DNA of 64,000 bases from JBEEOW01 sp041191405 (GTDB lineage: Bacteria > Bacteroidota > Bacteroidia > Cytophagales > UBA9547). A program made the position numbers and the translations under genes. The notes beneath the pieces were generated by a model. It searched no databases. It worked only from the letters and a program-made list of their open reading frames with translations, and was not told where the DNA came from. The stretch is taken from the NCBI GenBank assembly GCA_041191405.1, contig JBEEOW010000013.1, positions 1 to 64,000 on the forward strand. Reading direction: 5' to 3'. Position 1 is the first letter of the stretch. Each line of letters starts with the position of its first letter. Shown piece after piece: positions 19,801 through 27,890 of this stretch.

Positions 19801-20298
19801 ACGTTGACTACTTCACATAATTACACTTTCTCTTTAATTGGAAATGTAGCTACTTGGACCTTCAAAAAAATAAACTTGCCAGATAGTACAACTAATAAAA
19901 TTGGTAGCAATGGATTTATTAAATACACTATTAAACCATTGACAACATTGCAAGTGGATGAAGAAATTAAAAATACTGCACATATCTATTTTGATTTCAA
20001 TGAAGCAATCATTACAAATACTGTAAATACCAAAGTTTTTGCCGTAGTCGGTTTAGAAAATGAATCAACAAATAATTTGTTCACTATTTTCCCAAATCCT
20101 AACAATGGAACATTTACTGTAAATACTAATAATGAGAATTGTTCTGTTGAAGTTAGTAACATTACAGGTGAGATTGTTTACCAAACAGCTTTAAATGAAA
20201 CTACTAAATTAGACTTACAAAACTTAGCTAAAGGTTTGTATTTAATCAAAGTAGTTTCAAACGAAAAATCAGAAACTAAAAAATTAGTTATTGAGTAA
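16834..20298 (+). CDS. Giant leucine-rich-repeat T9SS surface protein
   Basis: A 1154-residue secreted protein. A signal peptide ends near residue 23 (LFAQ). Two leucine-rich-repeat blocks (about 60-265 and 395-690) use units of the kind LPxxLxxLxCSxNxIS, as in bacterial LRR effectors. Each block is followed by a similar beta module (VSGKIYYDANND near 291 and VSGHIYMDADGD near 714) like SdrD-B/Cna-B linkers. A DUF11-like region with SYDPNDIAVN and QNTGTDTAF follows at about 815-1060. The C-terminus (FTIFPNPNNGTFTV...AKGLYLIKVVSNE) is a type IX sorting tail. A role in adhesion or ligand binding is inferred. It is divergent from the sigma operon and shares its promoter pattern. Confidence 0.88.
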   Translation: MKKMNYFYLIIASLLWSNMLFAQNVNIPDVAFKKYLLSIPTLNTDGDLQNISEAEAASYSSYLYIYQSEIESVEGLQSFTSITGFRVYGTKITTLPLLTSSNLTEIYCDSNQITSIPTLPSSVKTLSCKGNKINTLNNLPANLENLYADNNQISSLSSLPSGLKSFSCAFNQLTTIPTLPNGLIYLNISNNNISDLTNIPLSVTNLNCSHNNISSFPTLNNQFEYINLIDTKFTCLPFLPSTLKGLYLNTVIKCLPNKPLNLVVYDENYLIINPIICEDNNSNACKVYPTVSGKIYYDANNDNIFTSGIDLVLKNTKIGTSNNQFTLTDNDGDYKLSVEKNNFNYTLGLISSSLTSIPVNYTINFQNGVTSFSDKDFIIKTIDFDTIHFTDNNFRQAILNNSLINNDPFPQFITKEEAKNYVGEINISGLGIMNIEGIQYFTKITRLDCYYNNLSSIPTLSNSIQILECGKNELTSLPTLPNQLLTLRCGENQITSLPVIPNTLLELSATSNLITQLPSQLPINLNSLFVSYNKITSLPTLPNSLNILYVDNNQLSSIPNLPFELKTLNCSNNKITDIQNLPANLIELNISNNSISVLPLLPNKLEILNCSYNQIQILPALANSLSTLAINDNQIAVLPNELPTRINSLSFGNNKIKCIPFLPASIYYIQYNSNLCLPNIPNANVSYVSENFGYQTPKVCNDINNVNACNVYSGVSGHIYMDADGDKKYNKDVDYPYPYSSFESNNIWLTGNNDGEYDFSYKTIDKTYTIIAKSIPIKFSISPQSDTVSFKTMGEIRKNKDFILTAPVFHEVAINLYNTVARPGFNTGTYIKVQNNGSVLQNAEVNFTYDNTHLNFISSSESIISTTNNSLKFNITDLKPFEIRTIFVEYNVNSKTALGTILNFEGSISISETDDNLTNNTFKIGNVVQGSYDPNDIAVNHGNNVWIVDIKNNVDFDYTIRFQNTGTDTAFTVIVKDTLPSQLNLSTIKTLTTSHNYTFSLIGNVATWTFKKINLPDSTTNKIGSNGFIKYTIKPLTTLQVDEEIKNTAHIYFDFNEAIITNTVNTKVFAVVGLENESTNNLFTIFPNPNNGTFTVNTNNENCSVEVSNITGEIVYQTALNETTKLDLQNLAKGLYLIKVVSNEKSETKKLVIE

Positions 20299-20425
20299 AT
20301 AGATATTAGATAAAAGATATTAGATTTTAGACAAAAAAGGAGTTGAATTTCAGTTCAACCCCTTTTTTGTTTAATTTAAATTGAAAAACATTCTTAAGTC
20401 TTAAGTCTTTAATCTTAAGTCTCTC
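20296..20425. repeat. Heptad-like repeats flanking a hairpin terminator
   Basis: Degenerate units around TTAGATA/TTTTAGA directly follow the LRR stop (20296-20332). Units of CTTAAGT/TTTAATC type occupy 20393-20425 before the fumarase stop. Between them lies a terminator stem AAAAAAGGAGTTGAA / GTTCAACCCCTTTTTT (20333-20369) that can serve both convergent genes. Confidence 0.65.
20333..20369 (+). terminator. Terminator between LRR gene and fumarase
   Basis: A stem pairing AAAAGGAGTTGAA with TTCAACCCCTTTT (one mismatch) and a 6-nt loop, flanked by A and T runs. It sits between convergent genes and is probably bidirectional. Confidence 0.8.
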
Positions 20426-20428
20426 AAA

Positions 20429-22033
20429 CTATATATTCGCAAAGAAATCATTTCCTTTATCATCCACAATAATGAATGCAGGGAAATTAACAACTTCAAT
20501 TTTACGTACAGCTTCCATTCCTAATTCCTCAAAATCAACAACTTCAACCGACTTAATATTTTCTTTTGCTAAAATAGCTGCTGGTCCACCTATTGAACCT
20601 AAATAGAAACCGCCATATTGTTTACAAGCATCAGTAACTGCTTTCGAACGGTTTCCTTTTGCAAGCATAATCATTGATCCACCTTGCGCTTGGAATGCTC
20701 CAACATACGAATCCATACGTCCTGCTGTGGTTGGACCAAAACTACCAGATGGCATTCCTTCTGGAGTTTTTGCAGGACCAGCATAATAAATTGGGTGATT
20801 TTTGAAATATTCAGGCATTGGTAAACCTTTGTCTAAAATCTCTTTAATTTTTGCATGTGCAATATCTCTAGCAACAATCAAAGTTCCTCTTAAATTCAAA
20901 CGAGTTTTGATCGGATATTGAGATAATAATTTCAGAATATCTTCCATTGGTTGATTTAAATCAACCTCAACTGCTTTCTCTAAATGTGGAGCAACTGCTG
21001 GTAAAAATCTACCTGGATTGGTTTCTAATTGCTCAAGGAAAATACCTTCTTCTGTGATTTTACCTTTGATATTTCTATCTGCCGAACAAGAAACGCCCAT
21101 TCCAACCGGACAAGATGCTGCATGACGTGGCAAACGAATCACTTTAACATCATGTGTAAAATGTTTACCACCAAACTGAGCACCAATCATACTTTCTTGG
21201 CAAATAGTTTGTACTTTAGCTTCCCACTCAAGGTCACGGAAAGCTTGTCCGCCCATGTTACCTTCAGTTGGTAAATTGTCATAATAACCCGCAGATGCTA
21301 ATTTTACAGCTTTTAAATTTGCTTCAGCCGATGTACCACCAATCACAAATGCTAAGTGATATGGAGGACAAGCTGAAGTTCCTAAATCTTTAATTTTTGC
21401 CTTGAAAAATGCTGTTAAACCTTCTTCTGTTAACAATGCTTTCGTTTGTTGGTACAAATACGTTTTGTTTGCCGAACCACCTCCTTTTGCTAAAAATAAA
21501 AATTTGTACTCATTACCTTGCTCAGCATAAATATCAATTTGTGCAGGTAAGTTTGTACCAGTATTTTTTTCATCAAACATATTTAACGCAACCACTTGAG
21601 AGTAACGTAAATTTCTGTTTTTGAAAGTATTATAAATTCCTTTTGATAAAGCTTCTTCGTCGTTTGCACCAGTCCAAACCCCTTCCCCTTTTTTAGCCAT
21701 TACAATTGCAGTACCTGTATCTTGGCAAGAAGGTAATTGTCCCTCAACAGCAGTTGTAGCATTTTGTAATAAAGTATAAGCCACAAAACGGTCGTTATCA
21801 GTTGCTTCAGGGTCATCAAGAATACGTGCAACTTTTTCTAAGTGACTCGTTCTTAACATAAAAGATACATCAGCCATTGCAGCTTCTGCCAATAACTCTA
21901 ATCCTTTAGGATCAACTTTTAAAATCTTTTTGCCTTCAAATTCAACAGTTGAAACATAATCTTTAGAGATTAATTTGTATACAGTGGTATCTTTTGAAAG
22001 AGGAAACGGTTTTTGAAAACTAAATTCCGACAT
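20429..22033 (-). CDS. Fumarate hydratase, class I
   Basis: A 534-residue iron-sulfur class I fumarase that interconverts fumarate and malate in the TCA cycle. Family marks include LPSCQDTGTAIVMAKKG near residue 100, GGGSANKTYLYQQTKALL near 184, GTSACPPYHLAFVIGG near 217 and the C-terminal GSFGPTTAGRMDSYVG near 429. Cysteines in these stretches are the expected [4Fe-4S] ligands. Length fits the single-chain FumA/FumB form. It is a monocistronic gene on the minus strand. Confidence 0.93.
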   Translation of the reverse strand: MSEFSFQKPFPLSKDTTVYKLISKDYVSTVEFEGKKILKVDPKGLELLAEAAMADVSFMLRTSHLEKVARILDDPEATDNDRFVAYTLLQNATTAVEGQLPSCQDTGTAIVMAKKGEGVWTGANDEEALSKGIYNTFKNRNLRYSQVVALNMFDEKNTGTNLPAQIDIYAEQGNEYKFLFLAKGGGSANKTYLYQQTKALLTEEGLTAFFKAKIKDLGTSACPPYHLAFVIGGTSAEANLKAVKLASAGYYDNLPTEGNMGGQAFRDLEWEAKVQTICQESMIGAQFGGKHFTHDVKVIRLPRHAASCPVGMGVSCSADRNIKGKITEEGIFLEQLETNPGRFLPAVAPHLEKAVEVDLNQPMEDILKLLSQYPIKTRLNLRGTLIVARDIAHAKIKEILDKGLPMPEYFKNHPIYYAGPAKTPEGMPSGSFGPTTAGRMDSYVGAFQAQGGSMIMLAKGNRSKAVTDACKQYGGFYLGSIGGPAAILAKENIKSVEVVDFEELGMEAVRKIEVVNFPAFIIVDDKGNDFFANI

Positions 22034-22141
22034 AAGTAATTAGTATTTAATAAGTCTATTGTTAATTAATATTTAAGAATTAATAATTAATATCTGCTCA
22101 ATAATAACTGAATAATACTATTCATGTTTATAAAATAAATC

Positions 22142-22256
22142 AGCGAAAACTTACACTTCGACAAGCTCAGTGACCGTTTTCGAGTAATAGTTGCTCGAAA
22201 AATTAACTTTACGGTTGCTGAGCCTGTCGAAGCATTAGTAAAGATAATTTTTCGCT
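22142..22256. repeat. Nested inverted-repeat element (CTTCGACAAGCTCAG type)
   Basis: Three nested inverted repeats make up about 115 bp. The outer pair is AGCGAAAA (22142-22149) with TTTTCGCT (22249-22256). The middle pair is a 21-bp arm at 22156-22176 (CTTCGACAAGCTCAGTGACC...) matching the reverse complement of 22212-22232 at 18 of 21 positions. The inner pair is TTTTCGAG / CTCGAAAA around a 9-nt loop. The middle arm is a dispersed intergenic repeat word I recognise from Bacteroidota genomes. It lies between the fumarase and coiled-coil genes, in a 428-bp gap with no coding potential. Confidence 0.7.
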
Positions 22257-22410
22257 AAATTAGATTTTAATTTATATTTAGTATAAAAGCGATTTTAATT
22301 ACCAAGTTGCACTTTCTTTTTTATCAAAAATTTGCCCTTAAAATTACATATTTTCATTAAAAAATTGTGTTAAAAACTAAAGTGTTTTAATCATTTACAT
22401 ACAAAAAAAG

Positions 22411-22437
22411 GTTTGCCAATTTCTTAGCAAACCTTTC
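22411..22437 (-). terminator. Terminator of the coiled-coil membrane protein gene
   Basis: Stem GGTTTGC / GCAAACC with a 10-nt loop. On the minus strand it is followed by a run of T (A run at 22403-22410 on plus), 24 bp beyond the stop of the gene ending at 22462. Confidence 0.8.
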
Positions 22438-22461
22438 ATTGAATAATTTATTGATTTGAAA

Positions 22462-23496
22462 TTATTTCACAAGGAAATTAGATTGACCAATTTTTACACC
22501 TTCGCAATAAACTTCAACTTTATATCTACCTTTAGTATATTCACCATCTTTTTCATAGATAAGCGCTACTCTTTGTTGTGTATTGTTGAAATCAACATTC
22601 ATTTCTGCGGTGTATGATTTAGTGTCACCATCAACATCAGTTGTTCCACCACCCATATCTAAATCAGAGAATACATGGTTAGTTGGGTCAATTATTGCAA
22701 AGTAAACAGCTTTTTTACCTTTTTTAGCAACTTTGTTGTCAGCAAAATTGAAGCTTACTCTTAATTTAGCCATATTTTTAGGACTAAACTCTGTACCATC
22801 AAAAGCTTTACCTTTAGCAGTTAAAGTAGAGAATTGGAAATTTTCAGCTTTTAGTACAGATGCAGCTTGGATTAATTTTTCCATTTCTGCTTTAGAGTTA
22901 CTTACAGCACCTAATGAATCCGACATTTTAGTTCTTTCAGCACTAATAGTTTGAATATCACCATTCAATTTTGCATTTTCTTGTTTCAAATTAGCAATTA
23001 ACTGACTTTGTTTTGCTAATTCTTTTTTCAGTTTTTTCAACTGACCATCGTATTTTTTCTTGATTTGAGCTTCTGACAAACCTCCGCTTTGCGCTTCAGC
23101 AATCATTGTATTTAAACGCTCAATATCAGCTTTTAAATCATTATTTTCGATTCCCATACGCTCATTTTCAGCCTGAATAGCCTCAAATTGAGATTTCAAA
23201 TCATCAAGTTCTTTAGTTTTACTTTCAGATTCAGCACCTTTTTCTTCAGCTTTTTTCTCTGCTAAAGTAGCCTTTGCTTCTAAATCACTTCTTTCTGAAA
23301 ACAAATAACCAATTACTCCACCTTCAGCTACAACCAATACACCTAATAATATTACTAACCAAAGCAAAGAACCTTTTTTCTCTTCTTCTCTTGGAACTGG
23401 TTGATAATATTCTTCTTCTTGGTGCTGATACTCATCATGCTGATATTCTTCATTTTGATGATACTCGTTATTGTTGTACTCTTCTTCGTGTGACAT
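22462..23496 (-). CDS. Membrane-anchored coiled-coil protein, unknown function
   Basis: A 344-residue protein. Residues 1-40 are rich in His, Tyr, Glu and Gln. One membrane helix follows at about 46-67 (LLWLVILLGVLVVAEGGVIGYLF). Residues 70-205 form a coiled coil, and the C-terminal ~120 residues look like a compact beta domain (VYFAIIDPTNHVFSDLD...). The topology suggests an inner-membrane anchor with the coil and beta domain in the periplasm. I do not recognise a named family. It ends with a clear terminator. Confidence 0.75.
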   Translation of the reverse strand: MSHEEEYNNNEYHQNEEYQHDEYQHQEEEYYQPVPREEEKKGSLLWLVILLGVLVVAEGGVIGYLFSERSDLEAKATLAEKKAEEKGAESESKTKELDDLKSQFEAIQAENERMGIENNDLKADIERLNTMIAEAQSGGLSEAQIKKKYDGQLKKLKKELAKQSQLIANLKQENAKLNGDIQTISAERTKMSDSLGAVSNSKAEMEKLIQAASVLKAENFQFSTLTAKGKAFDGTEFSPKNMAKLRVSFNFADNKVAKKGKKAVYFAIIDPTNHVFSDLDMGGGTTDVDGDTKSYTAEMNVDFNNTQQRVALIYEKDGEYTKGRYKVEVYCEGVKIGQSNFLVK

Positions 23497-23630
23497 AGAT
23501 TTATAGGGATTTCTAGTTTTTTAACTTATTTCTCACAAATTAATAGTTTTTTAAAATTAAAACATAATTTTAAAGCAAAAAAAATATAATTATTTTATTT
23601 TTTAATTATACTATTTCACTTTAACATTTA

Positions 23631-24005
23631 TTATTCTATAATATCATCTATAGTTAATACTATGCTTACTTGTGAGTTATCGCAGGTTGCATTAATTGGT
23701 GGATTATGTTTTCTTAAAGTTACTTTTACTTTCACAGCTTGCGATGGAAAAGTAAGTAATATTTTTTCACCTATATTAAAGACTACAGTTTCTAACAAAG
23801 GCGTAGCAATTTCCATAAATTCATTACAAATAGTTGCAACAACTTCATAATCTACTCCTTTTGACAAGTCACTAATTGTTGATTTATCCAAATGAGTTGT
23901 TACACAAACATCAAGCGAAAAAGTATTTCCGTTAATTTGCTCTTCTTTATAAATACCATGAAAAGCTTTATATACTAAATTATTTAATGAAATTTCGGTT
24001 AACAT
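23631..24005 (-). CDS. folB: Dihydroneopterin aldolase
   Basis: A 124-residue folate-pathway enzyme that cleaves dihydroneopterin to hydroxymethyl-dihydropterin and glycolaldehyde. The N-terminal ISLNNLVYKAFHGIYKEE carries the family pattern, with VDYEVV near residue 67 and KVKVTLRKHNPPINA near residue 92. Length is normal for the small homo-oligomeric enzyme. An array of AGTTGAT repeats lies just upstream of its start. Confidence 0.9.
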   Translation of the reverse strand: MLTEISLNNLVYKAFHGIYKEEQINGNTFSLDVCVTTHLDKSTISDLSKGVDYEVVATICNEFMEIATPLLETVVFNIGEKILLTFPSQAVKVKVTLRKHNPPINATCDNSQVSIVLTIDDIIE

Positions 24006-24010
24006 GATTT

Positions 24011-24050
24011 AGTTGATAGTTGATAGTTGATAGTTGATAGTTGATAGTTA
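24011..24050. repeat. AGTTGAT heptad array upstream of folB
   Basis: Five perfect tandem copies of AGTTGAT (24011-24045) followed by AGTTA, immediately upstream of the folB start codon. Such an array could vary in copy number by slippage and lies in the folB leader. Confidence 0.75.
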
Positions 24051-24123
24051 ATGAAAAAATATAGAAATTTCTACTAAAACATGTAATAATTTTTGAATCA
24101 AGTAAAAAAGAATAAAATTTAGG

Positions 24124-24160
24124 CAAAAAAAAAGAGAAACCTTTTGAGTTTCTCTTTTTG
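24124..24160 (-). terminator. Terminator of first tRNA-Glu
   Basis: Stem AGAGAAAC / GTTTCTCT with a T run on the minus strand, directly 3' of the tRNA-Glu ending at 24161. Confidence 0.75.
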
Positions 24161-24232
24161 TAGTGCTACGGGGAATCGAACCCCGGTTACCAGGATGAAA
24201 ACCTGGCGTCCTAACCCCTAGACGATAGCACC
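24161..24232 (-). tRNA. tRNA-Glu (anticodon UUC)
   Basis: A 72-nt cloverleaf on the minus strand: acceptor GGTGCTA with TAGCACT, anticodon stem CCAGG/CCTGG around TTTTCAT (anticodon TTC), and T arm CGGGG TTCGATT CCCCG. CCA is not encoded. A second identical copy lies about 100 bp upstream. A hairpin terminator follows its 3' end. Confidence 0.95.
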
Positions 24233-24295
24233 ATCTAATAGAGTTTTACTTTAAGATTTAATGAAGCAATATTACAACGTAATTAAATCTTAGAT

Positions 24296-24332
24296 AAAAA
24301 AAGGAAAAACTAAACAAGTTTCTCCTTTTTTT
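24296..24332 (-). terminator. Terminator-like hairpin after second tRNA-Glu
   Basis: An imperfect stem GGAGAAACT / TAGTTTTTCC (minus strand) followed by T residues, just 3' of the tRNA ending at 24334. It suggests the two tRNA copies have separate 3' ends. Confidence 0.55.
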
Positions 24333-24333
24333 G

Positions 24334-24405
24334 TAGTGCTACGGGGAATCGAACCCCGGTTACCAGGATGAAAACCTGGCGTCCTAACCCCTAGACGATA
24401 GCACC
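24334..24405 (-). tRNA. tRNA-Glu (anticodon UUC), second copy
   Basis: Identical to the copy at 24161-24232 over all 72 nt, same strand. The surrounding flank, including a purine-rich hairpin after the 3' end, is also similar, which points to a local duplication. Confidence 0.95.
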
Positions 24406-24583
24406 GTTTGTTTTATTGTGATGCAAAAGTAGAGGTTTTTTAAATATTATCCAAATGTTAACCCTAAATATTTACAAAATATTTTCAATTATTTTAAGCT
24501 TTTCTAATTAGATATTTATAGTCAAGCTTTTAGAAAAATAAATACAATAAATAAAATTTAAATAAATCTATTCAAAACAAAAA

Positions 24584-24609
24584 AAGAGTCGTGGCTTACC
24601 ACGACTCTT
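24584..24609 (-). terminator. Terminator of gpmI
   Basis: Perfect 11-bp stem AAGAGTCGTGG / CCACGACTCTT with loop CTTA, followed on the minus strand by a T run. It lies 23 bp beyond the gpmI stop. Confidence 0.88.
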
Positions 24610-24631
24610 ATGATAAATAGTATAATAAATC

Positions 24632-26158
24632 CTAAGCTTGAATCAATGACAACCCAGACATTTCTGTTGGTTTAGCAACACCCATTAATTGTAAAATTGT
24701 TGGAGCTAAATCTCCTAATTTACCATTGTTTAAAGCTGGTCTGTATTCGTTATCAACTAAAATACATGGAACCAAATTGGTTGTATGTGCTGTATTTGGC
24801 GAACCATCTTCATTGATCATACAATCTGAATTTCCATGATCGGCAATAATTATACAAGTATAACCATTTTCTAAAGCTGTAGTTACAACCTCTTTTGTAC
24901 AAGCATCCACTGTTTCGCAAGCTTTTACTGCAGCTTCAAAAACGCCAGTGTGACCAACCATATCAGGGTTTGCAAAGTTCAAGCAAACGAAATCTGTTTC
25001 TTTTGTTTTTAACTCTGCAACAATTTTATCTTTGATATCATTTGCACTCATTTCTGGTTGCAAATCATACGTTGCAACTTTTGGAGATGGACATAATAAA
25101 CGTTTTTCACCAGCAAACTCTTTCTCTCGTCCACCTGAGAAGAAGAAAGTAACGTGTGGATATTTCTCAGTTTCTGCAATACGAACTTGTTTTTTACCTG
25201 CATTAGCAAGTACTTCACCCAATGTATTTACTAGGTTATCTTTATCAAAAATAACTTTTACATCATTAAATGTATTGTCGTAATTTGTTAAAGTAACATA
25301 GTAAAGAGGCAATTTAGTCATTTCGTATTCAGGGAAATCTTTTTGCGTTAAAGCAATAGTAATTTCACGACCACGGTCTGTACGATAATTGAAACAGATT
25401 ACCACATCACCTTCTTGAATAGTAGCAAGTGGAGCTCCAGCTTCGTCTGTAATTACTACAGGATTAATAAATTCATCTGTAATGTTTTCATTGTAAGAAG
25501 CTTGAATAGCATCAAGAGCTGAAGTCGCTTTTGTCCCAGTAGCTTTTACCATTAAGTCGTAAGCTAATTTCACACGCTCCCAACGGTTATCTCTGTCCAT
25601 TGCATAATAACGACCAATAACAGATGCAATTTTACCTGTAGTTTTTGCTAAATGCTCTTGAACATCTTTTACATAATTATAACCAGATTTTGGGTCAGTA
25701 TCTCTACCGTCAGTAAATGCGTGAACAAACAAATCCTTAACACCATTTTCGGCAGCAATAGAAGTAAGTCCTTTTAAATGAGCTGTATGAGCATGAACTC
25801 CACCATCAGAAACTAAACCTATTAAATGAACTTTTTTGCCATTTTCTTTCGCATATTTAAATGCATCTAAAAGAGCAGGTTCATTGTTTAATGTTTTTTC
25901 AGAAACGGCAAGGTTTATTTTAACTAAATCTTGATAAACGACACGTCCAGCACCGATATTCATGTGTCCAACTTCAGAGTTACCCATTTGTCCTTCGGGT
26001 AAACCCACAGCCAAACCTGATGCTTCTAATTTTGAGTGAGGGTAATTTTGTAATAAACTATCCACGAATGGGGTATTTGCTGCATCAACCGCAGAAACTT
26101 TAGGATTGGTAGCAATTCCCCATCCATCTAAAATCATTAATACTACTTTTTTTTCCAT
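24632..26158 (-). CDS. gpmI: Cofactor-independent phosphoglycerate mutase
   Basis: A 508-residue Mn-dependent enzyme of the alkaline-phosphatase superfamily that interconverts 3- and 2-phosphoglycerate. The catalytic serine lies in MGNSEVGHMNIGAGR (about residue 62). Metal-site motifs include LMILDGWG at the N-terminus, FTDGRDTDP near residue 148 and the C-terminal IIADHGNSD and GSPNTAHTTN. Length is standard. Monocistronic with a strong terminator. Confidence 0.96.
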   Translation of the reverse strand: MEKKVVLMILDGWGIATNPKVSAVDAANTPFVDSLLQNYPHSKLEASGLAVGLPEGQMGNSEVGHMNIGAGRVVYQDLVKINLAVSEKTLNNEPALLDAFKYAKENGKKVHLIGLVSDGGVHAHTAHLKGLTSIAAENGVKDLFVHAFTDGRDTDPKSGYNYVKDVQEHLAKTTGKIASVIGRYYAMDRDNRWERVKLAYDLMVKATGTKATSALDAIQASYNENITDEFINPVVITDEAGAPLATIQEGDVVICFNYRTDRGREITIALTQKDFPEYEMTKLPLYYVTLTNYDNTFNDVKVIFDKDNLVNTLGEVLANAGKKQVRIAETEKYPHVTFFFSGGREKEFAGEKRLLCPSPKVATYDLQPEMSANDIKDKIVAELKTKETDFVCLNFANPDMVGHTGVFEAAVKACETVDACTKEVVTTALENGYTCIIIADHGNSDCMINEDGSPNTAHTTNLVPCILVDNEYRPALNNGKLGDLAPTILQLMGVAKPTEMSGLSLIQA

Positions 26159-26479
26159 TTTATATTTGGGTTTTAGTACAAAGTATTGAGTACTGAGTAC
26201 AAAGAATATTTAAAGCTATTTAATAGAAAATCATTTCACTATCCAAACTTACAAAATTAATTTAAAAATCGGCAGTGGTTTATTAATATAAAATATACAT
26301 AATTAGATACTAGAAATGAAACTATATTTTGAAATAATAAATCTTATGTCTTGAGTCTTTAATCTAATGTCTTAAAAAAATAACAATTTTAACTTTAAAC
26401 CGTTATGTTCTAAATCATATTTCAATTAGCATTTTTTATCATTAAAATATCTATACATAAAACTTTAAAATCTAAAAAG
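26159..26479. other. Intergenic gap with degenerate simple repeats
   Basis: A 321-bp gap between the divergent gpmI and the epimerase gene. It holds AGTACAAAGTATTGAGTACTGAGTACAAAG (heptad-like units of GAGTAC/TACAAAG) at 26174-26203 and CTTATGTCTTGAGTCTTTAATC units at 26342-26374. No ORF, RNA fold or clear promoter was found. Confidence 0.5.
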
Positions 26480-27397
26480 ATGGAAACTAACAATGTATTA
26501 ATCACAGGAGGAACAGGTTTAATTGGAGAAGCTTTAACCAATTTATTACTTGAAAACGGATACAAAGTAGCTTATTTAAGTAGAACCGCTGGTGAAAAAA
26601 ATGGCATAGTTTCATTTAAATGGGATTTACATAAATCATATATTGACGAAAAAGCTATTGAATGGGCTGATTATATTATACATTTAGCTGGCACAAGTGT
26701 AGCAGATAAACGTTGGTCCGACGACAGAAAAAAAGATATAATTTTTAGTAGAACAAAAGGTGTAGAGTTAATTGCAAATACATTATTAACCAAAAATTAC
26801 AAACTAAAAGCATTTATTTCATCCTCAGGTATTGCCTATTATGGTATTGATACCAAAGATAAATGGGTAGATGAAGACAGCGAAAAAGGTGATGGATTTT
26901 TAGCTGATGTGGTTGAAAAATGGGAGGAGGTTATTTATCAAATTTCTAATTTAGGAATTAGATGTGCAGCTTTACGAACAGGAGTTGTACTTAGCAATAA
27001 AGGTGGAGCATTAACACAATTGGCGGCACCTGTAAAGCTTGGTTTCGGTGCAGCACTTGGAAGTGGAGAGCAATTTTTACCTTGGATTCATATTGAAGAT
27101 TTATGCAAACAATATCTTTTTGTAATTGAAAACCAACATATTGAAGGTGTACTCAATGCAGTAGCTCCAAATCCATTAAACAATGTAGATTTCACAAAGG
27201 TAGTTGCACAGGTATTACACAAACCACTTTGGTTGCCTAATGCACCTGGTTTTGTACTCAGAATTGTATTGGGCGAAATGGCAGATATTGTACTTGGTGG
27301 TAACAGAGTTAAGCCAAAAAGATTTGTAGAAGAAGGCTTTATTTTCCATTATCCTGAATTAAAACCAGCATTGAAACAGTTATTTAAGAAGAGTTAA
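26480..27397 (+). CDS. TIGR01777-family NAD-dependent epimerase-like protein
   Basis: A 305-residue short-chain dehydrogenase fold protein of the YfcH/SulA-homologue type. The N-terminal VLITGGTGLIGEALTNLL is the nucleotide-binding glycine motif. The C-terminal part (VLNAVAPNPLNNVDFTKVVAQVL...GNRVKPKR) is the DUF1731 domain that defines the family. Substrate is unknown. Its stop codon lies inside the first unit of a GAGTTAA heptad array. Confidence 0.88.
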   Translation: METNNVLITGGTGLIGEALTNLLLENGYKVAYLSRTAGEKNGIVSFKWDLHKSYIDEKAIEWADYIIHLAGTSVADKRWSDDRKKDIIFSRTKGVELIANTLLTKNYKLKAFISSSGIAYYGIDTKDKWVDEDSEKGDGFLADVVEKWEEVIYQISNLGIRCAALRTGVVLSNKGGALTQLAAPVKLGFGAALGSGEQFLPWIHIEDLCKQYLFVIENQHIEGVLNAVAPNPLNNVDFTKVVAQVLHKPLWLPNAPGFVLRIVLGEMADIVLGGNRVKPKRFVEEGFIFHYPELKPALKQLFKKS

Positions 27398-27424
27398 GAG
27401 TTAAGAGTTAAGAGTTAAGAGTTT
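27391..27424. repeat. GAGTTAA heptad array at gene end
   Basis: Four copies of GAGTTAA (27391-27418) followed by GAGTT. The epimerase stop codon TAA is part of the first unit. Because the unit length is 7, a TAA appears in every reading frame within three units. Confidence 0.8.
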
Positions 27425-27580
27425 TTACGATTACCAAGGTATGCGACCGTTGGTAACGTGAAACAAATTTATTAAAAATGAAATAATGATTTTACTTTCT
27501 ACTTTTCACATTTCTAATTATAAAAATAAACCATAAATAAATTTTTCACATAATATTTAAATTATAAATAAAAATAGTCC

Positions 27581-27588
27581 TACATTTG
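27581..27588 (+). promoter_or_regulatory. Candidate -7 box for small membrane protein
   Basis: TACATTTG matches TAnnTTTG exactly, 18 bp upstream of the ATG at 27607. It argues against the alternative TTG start at 27586, which overlaps it. Confidence 0.5.
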
Positions 27589-27606
27589 TATAAATACTTA
27601 TCCCCT

Positions 27607-27783
27607 ATGACAAGCTTACTTACTATATTTCTAGGAATATACTCCACTTTTGGTGGCTTGTATGGAAGAGGAAAAGTAAGCTCTACCCCTACTTTCTTTT
27701 TAATGATTTTAGTTTTTTTATTGATTTTTGTAGGTATTCCTCAATTGATAAAATACATTTCTGCTAATAGAAAAAGTAAATAA
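27607..27783 (+). CDS. Small two-helix membrane protein, unknown
   Basis: A 58-residue protein with two predicted membrane helices (LLTIFLGIYSTFGGLYG and FFLMILVFLLIFVGIPQLI) and a basic C-terminal tail (NRKSK). I chose the ATG at 27607 because a -7 box sits just upstream; a longer reading from a TTG at 27586 would start inside that box. No known family. It stands alone. Confidence 0.5.
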   Translation: MTSLLTIFLGIYSTFGGLYGRGKVSSTPTFFLMILVFLLIFVGIPQLIKYISANRKSK

Positions 27784-27890
27784 ATGGCTTACAGATTCAG
27801 AATGAATGTACTTATATTTACTTAATTTTTTTTTAACCACAATAGGAACAAAGTTTAATTTTCATGGAAAATCCTAAAAAAGTAAATAAA

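Noticed and set aside
24011..24045. Tandem AGTTGAT units considered as a CRISPR or a regulatory iteron
   Set aside because: Units are 7 bp with no spacers and no cas genes are near; similar arrays lie at many gene ends.
24161..24405. tRNA-Glu genes as an attachment site for an integrated element
   Set aside because: No integrase, no truncated tRNA fragment elsewhere in the window and ordinary genes on both sides.
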